NCBI GenBank assembly: GCA_964370115.1
Contig: CAYJIA010000008.1
Span: 1-62,237 of the forward strand
Direction of reading: 5' to 3'
Origin: SIG603 sp964370115
GTDB taxonomy: Bacteria > Bacillota > Clostridia > Oscillospirales > Acutalibacteraceae
DNA length: 62,237 nucleotides
The notes below the pieces were generated by a model, which searched no databases, was not told the DNA's origin, and saw nothing but the letters and a program-made list of their open reading frames with translations. The position numbers were made by a program, and so were the translations under genes. Of the stretch, positions 1-8,607 are shown in pieces; position 1 is the first letter of the stretch; each line of letters begins with the position of its first letter.

Positions 1-551
1 GGTGGTCTGTAAAGTTTTATCATCTCTTGCCCTGTTATTTCAAAATATTTATCCTCTACCATTTGAAGTTCATTTTTGAAACTTTCCTCGTCTAAGATTT
101 TTGACATGTCTGGGTGAGTCCAAGTGTGATTTCCCACCACATGACCGTCTTCTACCATGCGTTTCACAAGCTCGGCTTCCGTCTCAAAATAATCCCCCAC
201 GAGAAAAAAACTAGCCTTTACCTGATGAGTTTTTAAGACATCTAAAATATTTTGGGTATAACCGTTTTCATAACCCGCATCGAATGTGAGATATATCGTT
301 TTTTCATTTGTGTCCGCCACATAAAAGCTGTCATACTCCAAAAGTGCCTCACTGCTTGCATTTCCTACAGGTGGCATACCCTCTTCTCCAAAACTTAAAC
401 CCCAATTTGTAATCTCAGCCGACACAGGCATATACCCGTCTTCCTTTGGGAGCAAAATAAATACTGCCACAACCATAACCACGGTAATAAGCGAAATAAC
501 AAAGCCCAAAATTCTTTTCCTAAGAAAGACTTTCGCCCATTTTCTATCCAA
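1..551 (-). CDS. pdaA: PdaA-like polysaccharide deacetylase, 3' part outside window
   Basis: This gene runs off the left edge, so only the N-terminal 183 residues are visible. They show a basic start, one membrane segment at about residues 14-33, a linker, and the NodB deacetylase domain from about residue 86. The metal motif GNHTWTHPDM and the catalytic start LTFDAGYENGYT match the PdaA group, which deacetylates N-acetylmuramic acid during muramic delta-lactam synthesis in the spore cortex. The start is a TTG at 551, chosen because GAGAGGTGA lies 5 bases upstream; the in-frame GTG at 560-558 falls inside that ribosome site, and a stop lies just before it. The membrane segment places the enzyme outside the cell. 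Assignment to PdaA rather than another deacetylase is by motif memory. Confidence 0.8.
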   Translation of the reverse strand, partial: MDRKWAKVFLRKRILGFVISLITVVMVVAVFILLPKEDGYMPVSAEITNWGLSFGEEGMPPVGNASSEALLEYDSFYVADTNEKTIYLTFDAGYENGYTQNILDVLKTHQVKASFFLVGDYFETEAELVKRMVEDGHVVGNHTWTHPDMSKILDEESFKNELQMVEDKYFEITGQEMIKLYRP

Positions 552-562
552 AAAAATCACCT

Positions 563-699
563 CTCATATAATTACGTATAAAACACGTGAGACTAAAGAC
601 TAAAGGTGAATGGTGAATGACTATTCTTGTTATATAGGAATTACATTTATAAGTCTTTCACCATTAGTCATTAGTTCTTAGTTTTTACAATTATATGAG
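563..699. repeat. Fold-back element with heptamer tracts
   Basis: The spacer between metY and pdaA is a large inverted repeat. Both outer ends read CTCATATAATT going inward (563-573 and the complement of 689-699). Inside are five heptamers on the left (GACTAAA, GACTAAA, GGTGAAT, GGTGAAT, GACTATT at 591-625). The complement of 649-683 reads AACTAAG, AACTAAT, GACTAAT, GGTGAAA, GACTTAT. The 23-base core at 626-648 is AT-rich. The two arms are similar, not identical, and both keep the 7-base period. The left end overlaps the pdaA ribosome site. Confidence 0.75.
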
Positions 700-718
700 G
701 GGTAAGCGTTATTTATAA

Positions 719-1984
719 TTAAATTTTTGACAGTGCTTGTTCTATATCTTCGATTATATCCTCTGAATTTTCGATACCCACAGAAAGTCTAATCAAATCA
801 GGTAAAACACCAGCCTCTTCAAGTTGCTTGTCGCTTAGTTGTCTGTGTGTTGTGCTAGCAGGGTGCAAGCAACAAGTTCTAAGGTCTGCAACATGAGTTA
901 CAACGCTTGCAAGCTCTAGGCTATCCATAAACTTTGTAGCCTCTTCTCTGCCACCCTTAACACCGAATGCAATAACGCCACAGCTTCCGTTTGGCATATA
1001 TTTTTGTGCTAGCTCATACGACTTTGAGCTTTTAAGCCCTGGGAAGTTAACCCAAGACACGCTTTCGTGTGCTTCTAAAAACTCCGCAACTTTTTGTGCA
1101 TTAGAGCAGTGTCTTTCCATTCTAAGTGCCAAAGTTTCAAGTCCTAAGTTTAATAAAAACGCATTCATCGGAGCAGCTTGTGCGCCTAAATCTCTCATTA
1201 GGTGGCAACGTGCCTTTGCTATATATGCGGCTTTTCCAAAATGCTCTGTGTAAACTATGCCATGGTAAGATTCGTCTGGTGTAGTAAGTGATAAAAACTT
1301 GCCGTTTGTCCAATCAAAGTTTCCACTGTCTACAATAACACCGCCAACGCTCGTTGCGTGTCCGTCCATGTATTTTGTTGTAGAGTGCACTACTATATCG
1401 GCGCCAAATTCAAAAGGTCTAAAATTCATTGGAGTTGGGAAAGTATTATCTACTATCAGTGGCACTCCCATTTCATGTGCAACATTTGCAAAACGCTCTA
1501 TGTCTGTAACTACCAGTGATGGATTTGTAAGACTCTCTGCAAACACACATTTTGTGTTGTCATTAAACTTAGTTTTTAACTCCTCGTTTGTGATATCAGG
1601 TGAAACGAAAGTAAAGTCTATTCCCATCTCTTTCATTGTTTTGAAGAATAGATTGAATGTACCACCATAAATAGCGCTTGAGCACACAACATGGTCACCG
1701 CTTTTGCATATATTCATTATAGCCATCATAGATGCCGCTTGGCCTGATGATGTAAGCATTGCTGCCACACCGCCTTCTAGGTCGGCAATTTTTTTCTCAA
1801 CTACATCAAGTGTTGGGTTAGAAAGTCTTGTGTAGAAAAATCCACTCTCTTTTAGGTCAAACAAATTACCCATTTGCTCTGAACTCTCATAAGTGAAAGT
1901 AGTACTTTGCACTATAGGTGCCACTCTGGGCTCTCCGTTTTGTGGCTGGTATCCTGAATGTATACATTTTGTGTCTTGTCGCAT
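719..1984 (-). CDS. metY: O-acetylhomoserine sulfhydrylase (MetY type)
   Basis: 421 residues, the usual size for the Cys/Met-metabolism PLP family. The PLP lysine is K204 in the motif STTKY, with the ring-contacting aspartate D179 in IVDN and the phosphate-binding SSGQAA at 79-84. The length and the N-terminal CIHSGYQPQNGEPRVAPI region fit O-acetylhomoserine aminocarboxypropyltransferase, which makes homocysteine from O-acetylhomoserine and sulfide in the cytosol. Methionine gamma-lyase or cystathionine gamma-synthase are close relatives and cannot be fully excluded. The ATG at 1984 follows AAGGAGA. The gene sits 40 bases after the zinc-ribbon gene and may be cotranscribed with it. I see no SAM riboswitch or other methionine-related leader upstream. 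Confidence 0.88.
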   Translation of the reverse strand: MRQDTKCIHSGYQPQNGEPRVAPIVQSTTFTYESSEQMGNLFDLKESGFFYTRLSNPTLDVVEKKIADLEGGVAAMLTSSGQAASMMAIMNICKSGDHVVCSSAIYGGTFNLFFKTMKEMGIDFTFVSPDITNEELKTKFNDNTKCVFAESLTNPSLVVTDIERFANVAHEMGVPLIVDNTFPTPMNFRPFEFGADIVVHSTTKYMDGHATSVGGVIVDSGNFDWTNGKFLSLTTPDESYHGIVYTEHFGKAAYIAKARCHLMRDLGAQAAPMNAFLLNLGLETLALRMERHCSNAQKVAEFLEAHESVSWVNFPGLKSSKSYELAQKYMPNGSCGVIAFGVKGGREEATKFMDSLELASVVTHVADLRTCCLHPASTTHRQLSDKQLEEAGVLPDLIRLSVGIENSEDIIEDIEQALSKI

Positions 1985-2024
1985 AACTCAATTCTCCTTT
2001 TTTCTTTTTAATATATATTTATTT

Positions 2025-2486
2025 TTAATAAAATAAATCCCTTATAAAACCTGCTACAGCATCTGCAAAAAACACCGTGCAACTAACTAGCACTAAAAAC
2101 AGCAATACCGATACTATTTGCAGTGCAATTCTTTTTGCTCCGGGAGCTTCTTCTTGCTCTTCAATATCGTCTTCTATTATTTCTTCTTTAAGTATATCCT
2201 TTGCGCGCTCTACATCTTTAAACGCCACAAACATATTTTTGTCGGTCGGTATGTATTCACTGTCATAAACACTTGATACCATACTGGTTTTTACAGGTCT
2301 TATGTCATACACAATCCCTTGACTCTCAAAAATTTCCGAAAGCTCTCCCGCTTCAAACTCCGACACTTTCATCATAAAAAGCAAGTCTTCGTCTTTTGCA
2401 TCCCTAAGAGCTCTAGAGCGTTTGCAGTGTGGACACACGGTTATTTTATCCTCTACCAAATTATTACATTTTGTACAGTATTGCAA
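2025..2486 (-). CDS. Zinc-ribbon, DUF2007-like protein with C-terminal membrane anchor
   Basis: 153 residues. A four-cysteine zinc ribbon opens the protein (CTKC at 4-7, CPHC at 18-21). Residues 36-103 resemble the DUF2007 signal-transducer fold (FEAGELSEIFESQGI). An acidic stretch at 103-115 precedes one hydrophobic segment at about 120-143 near the C-terminus. The start is TTG at 2486, supported by GAGGTG five bases upstream. Function is unknown; the layout suggests a cytosolic metal-binding head tethered to the membrane. It follows the fba terminator, so it is probably transcribed apart from fba and perhaps together with metY. Confidence 0.7.
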   Translation of the reverse strand: MQYCTKCNNLVEDKITVCPHCKRSRALRDAKDEDLLFMMKVSEFEAGELSEIFESQGIVYDIRPVKTSMVSSVYDSEYIPTDKNMFVAFKDVERAKDILKEEIIEDDIEEQEEAPGAKRIALQIVSVLLFLVLVSCTVFFADAVAGFIRDLFY

Positions 2487-2500
2487 GTAGTCACCTCATT

Positions 2501-2537
2501 TAAACAAAATCCCTCATACAGATAGACTGCACGAGGG
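2501..2537 (-). terminator. Intrinsic terminator of fba
   Basis: On the minus strand an 11-base-pair stem (CCCTCGTGCAG with CTGTATGAGGG, two G-U pairs, loop TCTAT) is followed by ATTTTGTTTA. It lies 28 bases past the fba stop codon. Confidence 0.85.
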
Positions 2538-2565
2538 AAAATTTTGTAAACTTATATTTTAATAA

Positions 2566-3429
2566 TTAAGCTTTGTTAACAGAGCCGAATAGTTCCATTT
2601 TCTCTTTAACAGTAGCTTTGATAGCCTCAAAACCTGGTGCTAAAAGTTTTCTTGGGTCAAATCCTTTGCCCTCTAGGTCTTTTCCTGACTCAACGTATGC
2701 ACGTGTAGCATCACGGAAAGAAAGTTGGCACTCTGTATTTACATTAATTTTCGCAACGCCTAGTGAAATTGCTTTTTTAATCATGTCTGAAGGTATGCCT
2801 GTACCGCCATGTAGAACTAGTGGCATTTCTCCAACTTTACCGTTGATAGCTTCAAGAGTATCAAAAGAAAGTCCTGCCCAGTTTTCAGGGTACATACCGT
2901 GGATATTACCGATACCAGCAGCTAGCATAGTAACGCCTAAATCTGCAACTGCTTTGCACTCGTCTGGATCAGCACATTCGCCTGTTCCAACAACGCCGTC
3001 TTCTTCGCCACCGATTGAGCCTACTTCAGCCTCAAGTGATAGACCTAGAACTTCACATGCGTTAACTAGAGCTGTAGTTTTAGCAATATTTTCTTCGATT
3101 GGATAGTGTGAACCGTCGAACATTACAGATGAGAAACCTGCATTGATACAAGCTTTTGCACCTTCAAATGAACCGTGGTCTAGGTGAAGTGCTACTGGAA
3201 CTGTGATATTAAGTTCTTCTAGCATACCGTTTACCATGCCTACAACTGTTTTGTAGCCACCCATGTATTTACCTGCACCCTCAGATACACCTAGGATAAC
3301 AGGTGAATTGTTCTCTTGAGCTGTTAAAAGCACAGCTTTTGTCCACTCTAGGTTATTGATGTTAAATTGACCCACTGCATATTTACCTGCACGTGCCTTA
3401 GTAAGCATTTCTTTTGTAGATACCAACAT
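2566..3429 (-). CDS. fba: Class II fructose-1,6-bisphosphate aldolase
   Basis: 287 residues, normal for the Firmicutes FbaA type. It cleaves fructose-1,6-bisphosphate to dihydroxyacetone phosphate and glyceraldehyde-3-phosphate in glycolysis and needs zinc. The catalytic aspartate and zinc ligands are visible: D84 and H85 in LHLDHGS, H177 in GNIHGMY, H207 in LHGGTG. The NVNT motif near residue 230 is the phosphate-binding part of the family. It is monocistronic, with its own promoter and terminator. The ATG at 3429 follows GGAGGAA. A tagatose-bisphosphate aldolase is the main alternative, but the sequence and stand-alone context favour glycolytic Fba. Confidence 0.93.
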   Translation of the reverse strand: MLVSTKEMLTKARAGKYAVGQFNINNLEWTKAVLLTAQENNSPVILGVSEGAGKYMGGYKTVVGMVNGMLEELNITVPVALHLDHGSFEGAKACINAGFSSVMFDGSHYPIEENIAKTTALVNACEVLGLSLEAEVGSIGGEEDGVVGTGECADPDECKAVADLGVTMLAAGIGNIHGMYPENWAGLSFDTLEAINGKVGEMPLVLHGGTGIPSDMIKKAISLGVAKINVNTECQLSFRDATRAYVESGKDLEGKGFDPRKLLAPGFEAIKATVKEKMELFGSVNKA

Positions 3430-3474
3430 TTTCTTATTCCTCCAAAGCTTTTGAATTTATTTTTATACTAGTTT

Positions 3475-3503
3475 ATTATAAATTAACTTGCAAAAAAAAG
3501 CAA
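3475..3503 (-). promoter_or_regulatory. SigA-type promoter of fba
   Basis: The minus strand reads TTGCTT, 17 bases, TATAAT, giving a start near 3468. A CTTGC-T8-GCAAG inverted repeat (3488-3505) covers the -35 box and could be an operator; its regulator is unknown. Confidence 0.75.
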
Positions 3504-3528
3504 GTAACAAAATAAATTTTTAACAATA

Positions 3529-4125
3529 TTATATCTCTTTTATCAGTTCTCCTGCCTTAATTCTCGCTTTTTCATAGTCCGCAGATTTAATAAGGTATGG
3601 TTTTGTGGGTATTTCCACATCATTTTGTACAGGATTTAAAGTTTTTTTCATCACTAAAACATCATGAATTTTGCCAAATTTTTCAAACGCAGCCTTTTCT
3701 GTGTCAAATTCTTCAAATCCCCACTTTTCATGAAAGCTCACTGCCCTGTCGTTTGGCAGTGCAATTCTCGCATATACTTCTCTTTTATTTCCATACTGCA
3801 TAATATCAAGCATTAGGGAATAAAGCGAGGATCCCACTCCTCTTCCCAGATAATCTTCACCTACAAAAACTTCAATTTCAGCCGAAAACAAGTCATCAGG
3901 CGCATATCTATTTTCTGTTAAAAGACAAAATCCTGCTGTCTTGCCGTCGATTTCGCTCATTATCCAACCTCTGCCATAGGTGTATTTATCAATTTTTTGA
4001 ACATACTGAGCAGTAGTGGGAAGTTCCATTTCATGGGTAAAAGCTGTATTTTCCACATAAGGTTTTAAAATTTTTAGCATGGTGGGCGCATCCCACTCGT
4101 TTATTCTTCTTACAAGAGTTCTCAT
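3529..4125 (-). CDS. GNAT-family N-acetyltransferase
   Basis: 198 residues. The acetyl-CoA-binding motif is VGEDYLGRGVGSSLYSLM at about residues 88-105, in the usual (Q/R)xxGxG/A form. The beta-4 region FSAEIEVFV precedes it, and NDRAVSFHEKWGFEE (about 124-138) is the C-terminal wall of the site. The early part (DAPTMLKILKPYVENTAFTHE) resembles phosphinothricin-type acetyltransferases. Residues beyond about 165 form a short charged tail that the core family lacks. The substrate cannot be told. It stands alone upstream of fba with a weak ribosome site. Confidence 0.75.
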   Translation of the reverse strand: MRTLVRRINEWDAPTMLKILKPYVENTAFTHEMELPTTAQYVQKIDKYTYGRGWIMSEIDGKTAGFCLLTENRYAPDDLFSAEIEVFVGEDYLGRGVGSSLYSLMLDIMQYGNKREVYARIALPNDRAVSFHEKWGFEEFDTEKAAFEKFGKIHDVLVMKKTLNPVQNDVEIPTKPYLIKSADYEKARIKAGELIKEI

Positions 4126-4206
4126 CTATATTAGACCTTTCTAAATTACGTTTTTAAAGATATTAACATATAACCAAAAAATTTACAATAAGGAGATTTT
4201 ATTTTT

Positions 4207-4740
4207 ATGGCTACAAAGTTGAAAAAAGAAGAAAAATATATACTTTTAGGAATAATTTTCATATTCGCCATGGGTTTTGTTATGCACCAAATATACGACT
4301 GGTCGGGTGGGCTTTTTGTTGTCGGTTTATTTGCTCCTGTAAACGAAAGCATTTTTGAGCATATGAAGCTTGTTCCCATACCCATGCTTTTATGGTGGGG
4401 TATATATTTTGTAAAAAACAGAGGACTAAACGACGATTTATGGTTTACTTGTGCCCTAATTTCGCTTGTCGTCTCTATGCTTTGCATACCACTTTTATAC
4501 TACTTTTACACAGGCGCCTTTGGTGTTCATATCATGATAGTCGACATATTAATTTTACTTGTAGCTTTGCTTTTCGGTCAGGTTTTAGCGCTTCATTTTT
4601 ACAGACACGGTAAAGCATTACCGATTGCCGTCTCGCTTTCTTTTATTGCTCTCATCATAGCATTTTGTGCATTTTTAAGTGTTTATCCACCAAAAATACC
4701 GCTGTTCTTAAGTAGCGACAGCGGTATCTATGGAATGTAA
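4207..4740 (+). CDS. DUF6512-like integral membrane protein
   Basis: 177 residues with about five hydrophobic segments (roughly 12-29, 55-69, 78-98, 104-124, 136-158). The conserved-looking loop FAPVNESIFEHMKL at about 41-54 with W62, and the histidines H21, H51 and H131, resemble uncharacterised DUF6512 proteins. Function is unknown. AAGGAGA precedes the ATG. The last 45 bases of the coding region also encode a hairpin that works as the terminator of the opposing AAA+ gene. Confidence 0.65.
   Translation: MATKLKKEEKYILLGIIFIFAMGFVMHQIYDWSGGLFVVGLFAPVNESIFEHMKLVPIPMLLWWGIYFVKNRGLNDDLWFTCALISLVVSMLCIPLLYYFYTGAFGVHIMIVDILILLVALLFGQVLALHFYRHGKALPIAVSLSFIALIIAFCAFLSVYPPKIPLFLSSDSGIYGM
4691..4727 (-). 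terminator. Terminator of the cutC-AAA+ operon, inside the opposing gene
   Basis: Arms ATACCGCTGT (4696-4705) and ACAGCGGTAT (4718-4727) form a perfect 10-base-pair stem with a 12-base loop. On the minus strand it is followed by TTTTTGG. It lies inside the last codons of the convergent plus-strand gene. Confidence 0.75.
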
Positions 4741-6741
4741 TTAAATTTTAAAATCTTCTATTTTTAGCATCTCATATTTATTGCTCTTTTCGTTTAGAAG
4801 CCTTTTTGATTGGTTTAAAATCGCGCTTTCAATTAAGTTTCTTACCAGTCTACCATTGCCACTTGCCGGAGATACTTCCATATTTTCAAAGTGAGCAAGA
4901 AGTTTTTCCTTGCAAGTTTCTTCAAGCTTATACCCTTTATTTTTCACGATAATCTCAGTAATTTTCACAAGCTCTTCACTGTTGTAGTCTGGGAATTCAA
5001 TTATATTTGGAAACCTTGACTTTAGTCCCGAGTTAGAGTTTAAGAACTCGCCCATTTCATAGGTGTAACCCGCCAAAATTACAAGCAAATTATCTCTGTG
5101 GTCTTCCATTGCTTTTACTAAGGTATCTACTGCCTCTAGCCCAAAACTATCGTCCTCGCCTCTGCACAGCGAATACGCCTCGTCTATAAAAAGCACTCCG
5201 CCTATTGCAGAATCTATGACCTGATTTGTAAGAGGTGCTGTGTGACCTACGTATCTTCCTACTAAATCCGCCCTTGTGACTTCAATAAGCTGTCCGCCTG
5301 TGAGCACTCCAATATTTTTAAGATATCTTGAAATCATCCTTGCCACTGTTGTTTTGCCAGTACCTGGATTTCCAGTAAATATCATATGCATTGAAGTAGC
5401 AGCAGACTTTAATCCTTTTTCTTTTCTAATTTGTTGCATTTTATAGTTCTCTTCAAGCGAATAGACGTATTCCTTAACATTTTTAAGCCCGACAAGCTCA
5501 GATAGAGAATTTTTAATCTCTTCTAGTGCCTGCTCGTTTTGCGAACTTTCCTTGATTTTTACATCAATTGTGTCGTCACCACAAGAAAACAAAATGCTGT
5601 CATCGTCTGTTTTCGCAAGTAGCTTAGCCTGTGATAAATCTGAATTTAGTTTTAATTCACTTAGCGCCTTAAAACATTTCTCTGAGAATTCAATAACCGA
5701 ATTAACGCCCTCATTAAGGTTAAAAGCTTTGACAAAAAACTCCTTGGTTTCTGCGTTTTCACATTCAATTTCAAACTGCAACAAAGTCTTGCACTTTTCA
5801 CACAAGCTGTCAAACACACGTTTTGATATTTCAATCAGTGCGTCGGTCGTAAATTTATCCGTCGCACAAATATCGTCAATGTTGTCTATAAAGCCCGAAC
5901 CCATGCTGTCGGAAATTTTCGTCGTGCTATCTGTGCTTAAAAACACAAGATACTGTCCTTTTGCCTCTATATGGCTTATAGCGTTTGGGACAAGCGCCGT
6001 GCCAACGTCTATAAACATTCCTTTTTGCAACACATATCTAGAGCTTAGCTTCACTTGACCTGTTTGCACCAGTCCTGTGAGTAGATTTAGCAGTGATTTA
6101 TGGCATTTTTCGTAATTTTCAAACAGCACCACCGAGCTTCCGCTTTCAAACGCCGAAAAAAGATCTTGAGTGAAAAGTTTTGAATGCTCCGAACCCGAGT
6201 AAAGTGATAAATCCACTGTAAAAACGTCTTCGCCCTTTATAAGCTTTTCCCTATATAATTCTTTTACCACAATTTTCAGCGCAGAATGTCTTCCCGTTCC
6301 GTTTTTACCGCTTATTATGATGTTACCCATTGGCAAATTTTTATCTTTACCCATAATAAACGGTCTTTTAAACGCCTTGGTAAGCGATGAAATATATGTT
6401 TCCTGCCCTAAAACTTCTGCCTTAACTTTTTGAGTCAAATTTAAGAAAATGTCGCCTATATCTTTTTTTACATTTTCTTCTTCCATTGTTACAGCAGTGT
6501 CAAAACCATCATTTTTCAGCCTTTTTTCAATTTCTTCCAAATCTGATTTCGCAGAGCGGTTGAGCTCTTCCATCCTCTTCACCTGCTCTAAAAGGCTTTC
6601 GCTTTCAGTTTGCTTGCCCTTACTATTTTCTATAGCATCTAAAAATTTTTGAGCCTCTATAGCGGCGTTACTTTGCCTTTTTTCTCCCGTTCTAGAGGTT
6701 TCAAATACAGAATCTAAAAGCTCGTCTAAATCTTTACTCAA
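4741..6741 (-). CDS. Tandem AAA+ ATPase, CbxX/SpoVK-like C-terminal module
   Basis: About 666 residues. After an acidic, coiled-coil-prone N-terminus comes a Clp-like ATPase region. Its Walker A equivalent reads SGKNGTGRHS, with arginine where the catalytic lysine belongs. The second AAA+ module is intact: GNPGTGKTT near residue 450, FIDEAY near 515, and an arginine finger in LKSRFPN. It strongly resembles CbxX/CfqX and SpoVK. The family remodels other proteins; the target here is unknown. The ribosome site AGGTG sits 5 bases before the TTG at 6741, which I prefer; the in-frame GTG at 6750 lies inside that site. The TTG start overlaps the end of cutC by 8 bases, which argues for translational coupling. 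Confidence 0.8.
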   Translation of the reverse strand: MSKDLDELLDSVFETSRTGEKRQSNAAIEAQKFLDAIENSKGKQTESESLLEQVKRMEELNRSAKSDLEEIEKRLKNDGFDTAVTMEEENVKKDIGDIFLNLTQKVKAEVLGQETYISSLTKAFKRPFIMGKDKNLPMGNIIISGKNGTGRHSALKIVVKELYREKLIKGEDVFTVDLSLYSGSEHSKLFTQDLFSAFESGSSVVLFENYEKCHKSLLNLLTGLVQTGQVKLSSRYVLQKGMFIDVGTALVPNAISHIEAKGQYLVFLSTDSTTKISDSMGSGFIDNIDDICATDKFTTDALIEISKRVFDSLCEKCKTLLQFEIECENAETKEFFVKAFNLNEGVNSVIEFSEKCFKALSELKLNSDLSQAKLLAKTDDDSILFSCGDDTIDVKIKESSQNEQALEEIKNSLSELVGLKNVKEYVYSLEENYKMQQIRKEKGLKSAATSMHMIFTGNPGTGKTTVARMISRYLKNIGVLTGGQLIEVTRADLVGRYVGHTAPLTNQVIDSAIGGVLFIDEAYSLCRGEDDSFGLEAVDTLVKAMEDHRDNLLVILAGYTYEMGEFLNSNSGLKSRFPNIIEFPDYNSEELVKITEIIVKNKGYKLEETCKEKLLAHFENMEVSPASGNGRLVRNLIESAILNQSKRLLNEKSNKYEMLKIEDFKI

Positions 6742-7519
6742 TAGTATCACCTGCTTTTTTTATCATTTTCACCATTGCGCGCACTAAGTGAACATTTGTC
6801 ATCTTGTATAAATGTTCTGGCAAATATTTTCCGTCAATATTTCCGCCAAAGTAAATTTCAGGATTTGCTAGCACACTACTATCTGTAAATACAGAACGGG
6901 CAGAAGAATGTATTTGTTTTGTGCCTGTTGTATTAATAAACTCCACAACATTATTCATGTTTAGTCCGCCACCTGCTAGTATCTCGATTTTATCCGAAAA
7001 TTTATCTATTAGTCTTTTTATTGTCTGAGCACCTTGTGTAGCCGTTGGTTGCCCACCACTTGTAAGTACCCTTGTGACGTTTAAATCACAAAGAACTTTC
7101 ACAGACTGCTCTATGTTTGGCGTTACATCTATCGCCCTGTGAAAAACCGATTGTTTATCTCCACAAAGCTCTACAAATTCTTTAGTTCTTCCCACATCTA
7201 CACTGCCATCAGCATTTAAAAAGCCAAACGCCAAGCCGTCCGCACCTGCCTCTAGCATACACTTAGCGTCCTCTTTCATCACTTCATATTCTAAATCTGT
7301 ATAACAAAACCCAGATTTCCTAGGCCTTATCATCGCAATAATCTCTATTGGCATTTTCTCTCTCGCCTTTTTCATAACTCCAATAGACGGTGTAAGTCCA
7401 CCCAAAAACAGCGCAGAATTAAGCTCTATCCTGTCTGCACCACCTTGATACGACATATAGGCGTCGTCCAATCCACCACAACAAACTTCATATTTAACTT
7501 TTATTAAATTTTTATTCAC
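6734..7519 (-). CDS. cutC: CutC-family protein
   Basis: About 261 residues forming a TIM barrel. The family signature GGADRIELNSALFLGGLTPS is near residue 27, with IEIIAMIRPR, HRAIDV and LTSGG further on, all typical of CutC. CutC was linked to copper homeostasis in Escherichia coli, but the biochemical role remains poorly established. I prefer the GTG at 7519, placed 8 bases after AAGGAAG; the GTG at 7528 is too close to the ribosome site. It is the first gene of a two-gene unit with the AAA+ ATPase, and diverges from the asparaginase gene. Confidence 0.88.
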   Translation of the reverse strand: MNKNLIKVKYEVCCGGLDDAYMSYQGGADRIELNSALFLGGLTPSIGVMKKAREKMPIEIIAMIRPRKSGFCYTDLEYEVMKEDAKCMLEAGADGLAFGFLNADGSVDVGRTKEFVELCGDKQSVFHRAIDVTPNIEQSVKVLCDLNVTRVLTSGGQPTATQGAQTIKRLIDKFSDKIEILAGGGLNMNNVVEFINTTGTKQIHSSARSVFTDSSVLANPEIYFGGNIDGKYLPEHLYKMTNVHLVRAMVKMIKKAGDTIE

Positions 7520-7602
7520 AAAAAGCACTTCCTTTTTTTAAAATTAATGATATAATATAGTTTAGTTTATTTTAAACTTAACAACAATTTACGAGGTAAA
7601 AA

Positions 7603-8607
7603 ATGCAAAACTATGAAACTTTAACCCACGAATACCGTGGAGACGTACTAGACCTTATCCACCATGGATATATCACCGTAGTAGACAAAGACTCTAATCT
7701 AATTGCAAGTGTCGGTGACCCTTTGGTTCCGATGTTTTTCAGGTCATCTTCAAAGCCACTACAAGCCCTTCCTGTAATTATGCGAGGCCTTGACGAAAAA
7801 TACGGGCTTAGCGAAGAAGAAACTGTAATATTCTCAGGTTCTCATCTTGCAGAACCATTTCACGTAGATGCTTTAAACTCTATTTTTAATAAAGCAGGTT
7901 TAAATCCCGACGATTTAACAATGAAACCCACCGTACCAGGCTCCGTTTATGCAAATGAACTTCGCATTAAAAACGGCGTTGCTCCACAAAAGATTTTCCA
8001 TAATTGTAGCGGAAAACATTCGGCACTTATGATGCTTCAAAAAGAACTTAATGGAAGCGTTTTAGGCTATCATAAAATCGAAAGCCCCTGCCAACAAGAA
8101 ATTCTGTCTACACTGGCAACCATGTCAGAATTCCCAAAAGAGGAAATCAAAATAGCGCTTGATGGCTGTGGAGTACCTGTTTTTTGTGTTCCGATGAAGC
8201 ACATTGCAATAGCCTATAAAAACCTTGCAGTGCCCGAAAGCATTAAGGACGAAAGCTTAAAACAAGCCTGCCTAAAATATGTCCCAAGAATTCATAAATA
8301 CCCACTTATGATGCGCGGCACCGATTATCTTTGCTCTGTCATAAACTATGACGAAAACATAGTTGCAAAAGGTGGCGCAAACGGCGTTTATGGACTTGCC
8401 CTTAAAAAAGAGGGTATCGGTATATCATTTAAAATAAACGACGGCAGTGAAGCCATGTGGCCTATAATATTAAAAGAAATATTTAAGCAAATCGGCTATA
8501 AAAATGAAGATACAATGAAACGCCTTACAAAACTTCACACTGGTGAATTACGAAATGATAATCAAACTGTTGTAGGACATTGTGAAGCTGTATTTAATCT
8601 AAAATAG
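7603..8607 (+). CDS. L-asparaginase, Rhizobium etli type (PF06089)
   Basis: 334 residues. It hydrolyses asparagine to aspartate and ammonia and belongs to the class unrelated to the E. coli enzymes. The signature residues keep the numbering I recall for the R. etli enzyme ReAV: S48 and K51 in FRSSSKP, S80 in FSGSH, C135 and K138 in HNCSGKHS, D187 and C189 in LDGCGVP. In ReAV, S48/K51 and S80 form the active site, and C135, K138 and C189 hold zinc. No signal peptide, so cytosolic. The ATG follows GAGG. Its stop codon lies inside a 22-base palindrome shared with the start region of the next operon. Confidence 0.85.
   Translation: MQNYETLTHEYRGDVLDLIHHGYITVVDKDSNLIASVGDPLVPMFFRSSSKPLQALPVIMRGLDEKYGLSEEETVIFSGSHLAEPFHVDALNSIFNKAGLNPDDLTMKPTVPGSVYANELRIKNGVAPQKIFHNCSGKHSALMMLQKELNGSVLGYHKIESPCQQEILSTLATMSEFPKEEIKIALDGCGVPVFCVPMKHIAIAYKNLAVPESIKDESLKQACLKYVPRIHKYPLMMRGTDYLCSVINYDENIVAKGGANGVYGLALKKEGIGISFKINDGSEAMWPIILKEIFKQIGYKNEDTMKRLTKLHTGELRNDNQTVVGHCEAVFNLK

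Noticed and set aside
591..683. CRISPR-like array from repeated heptamers
   Set aside because: Units are 7 bases without spacers and vary from copy to copy; no cas genes are present.
1985..2024. Possible S-box or other methionine riboswitch before metY
   Set aside because: Only 40 AT-rich bases separate the genes; no S-box stems or GGATGAGA-type motifs are present.
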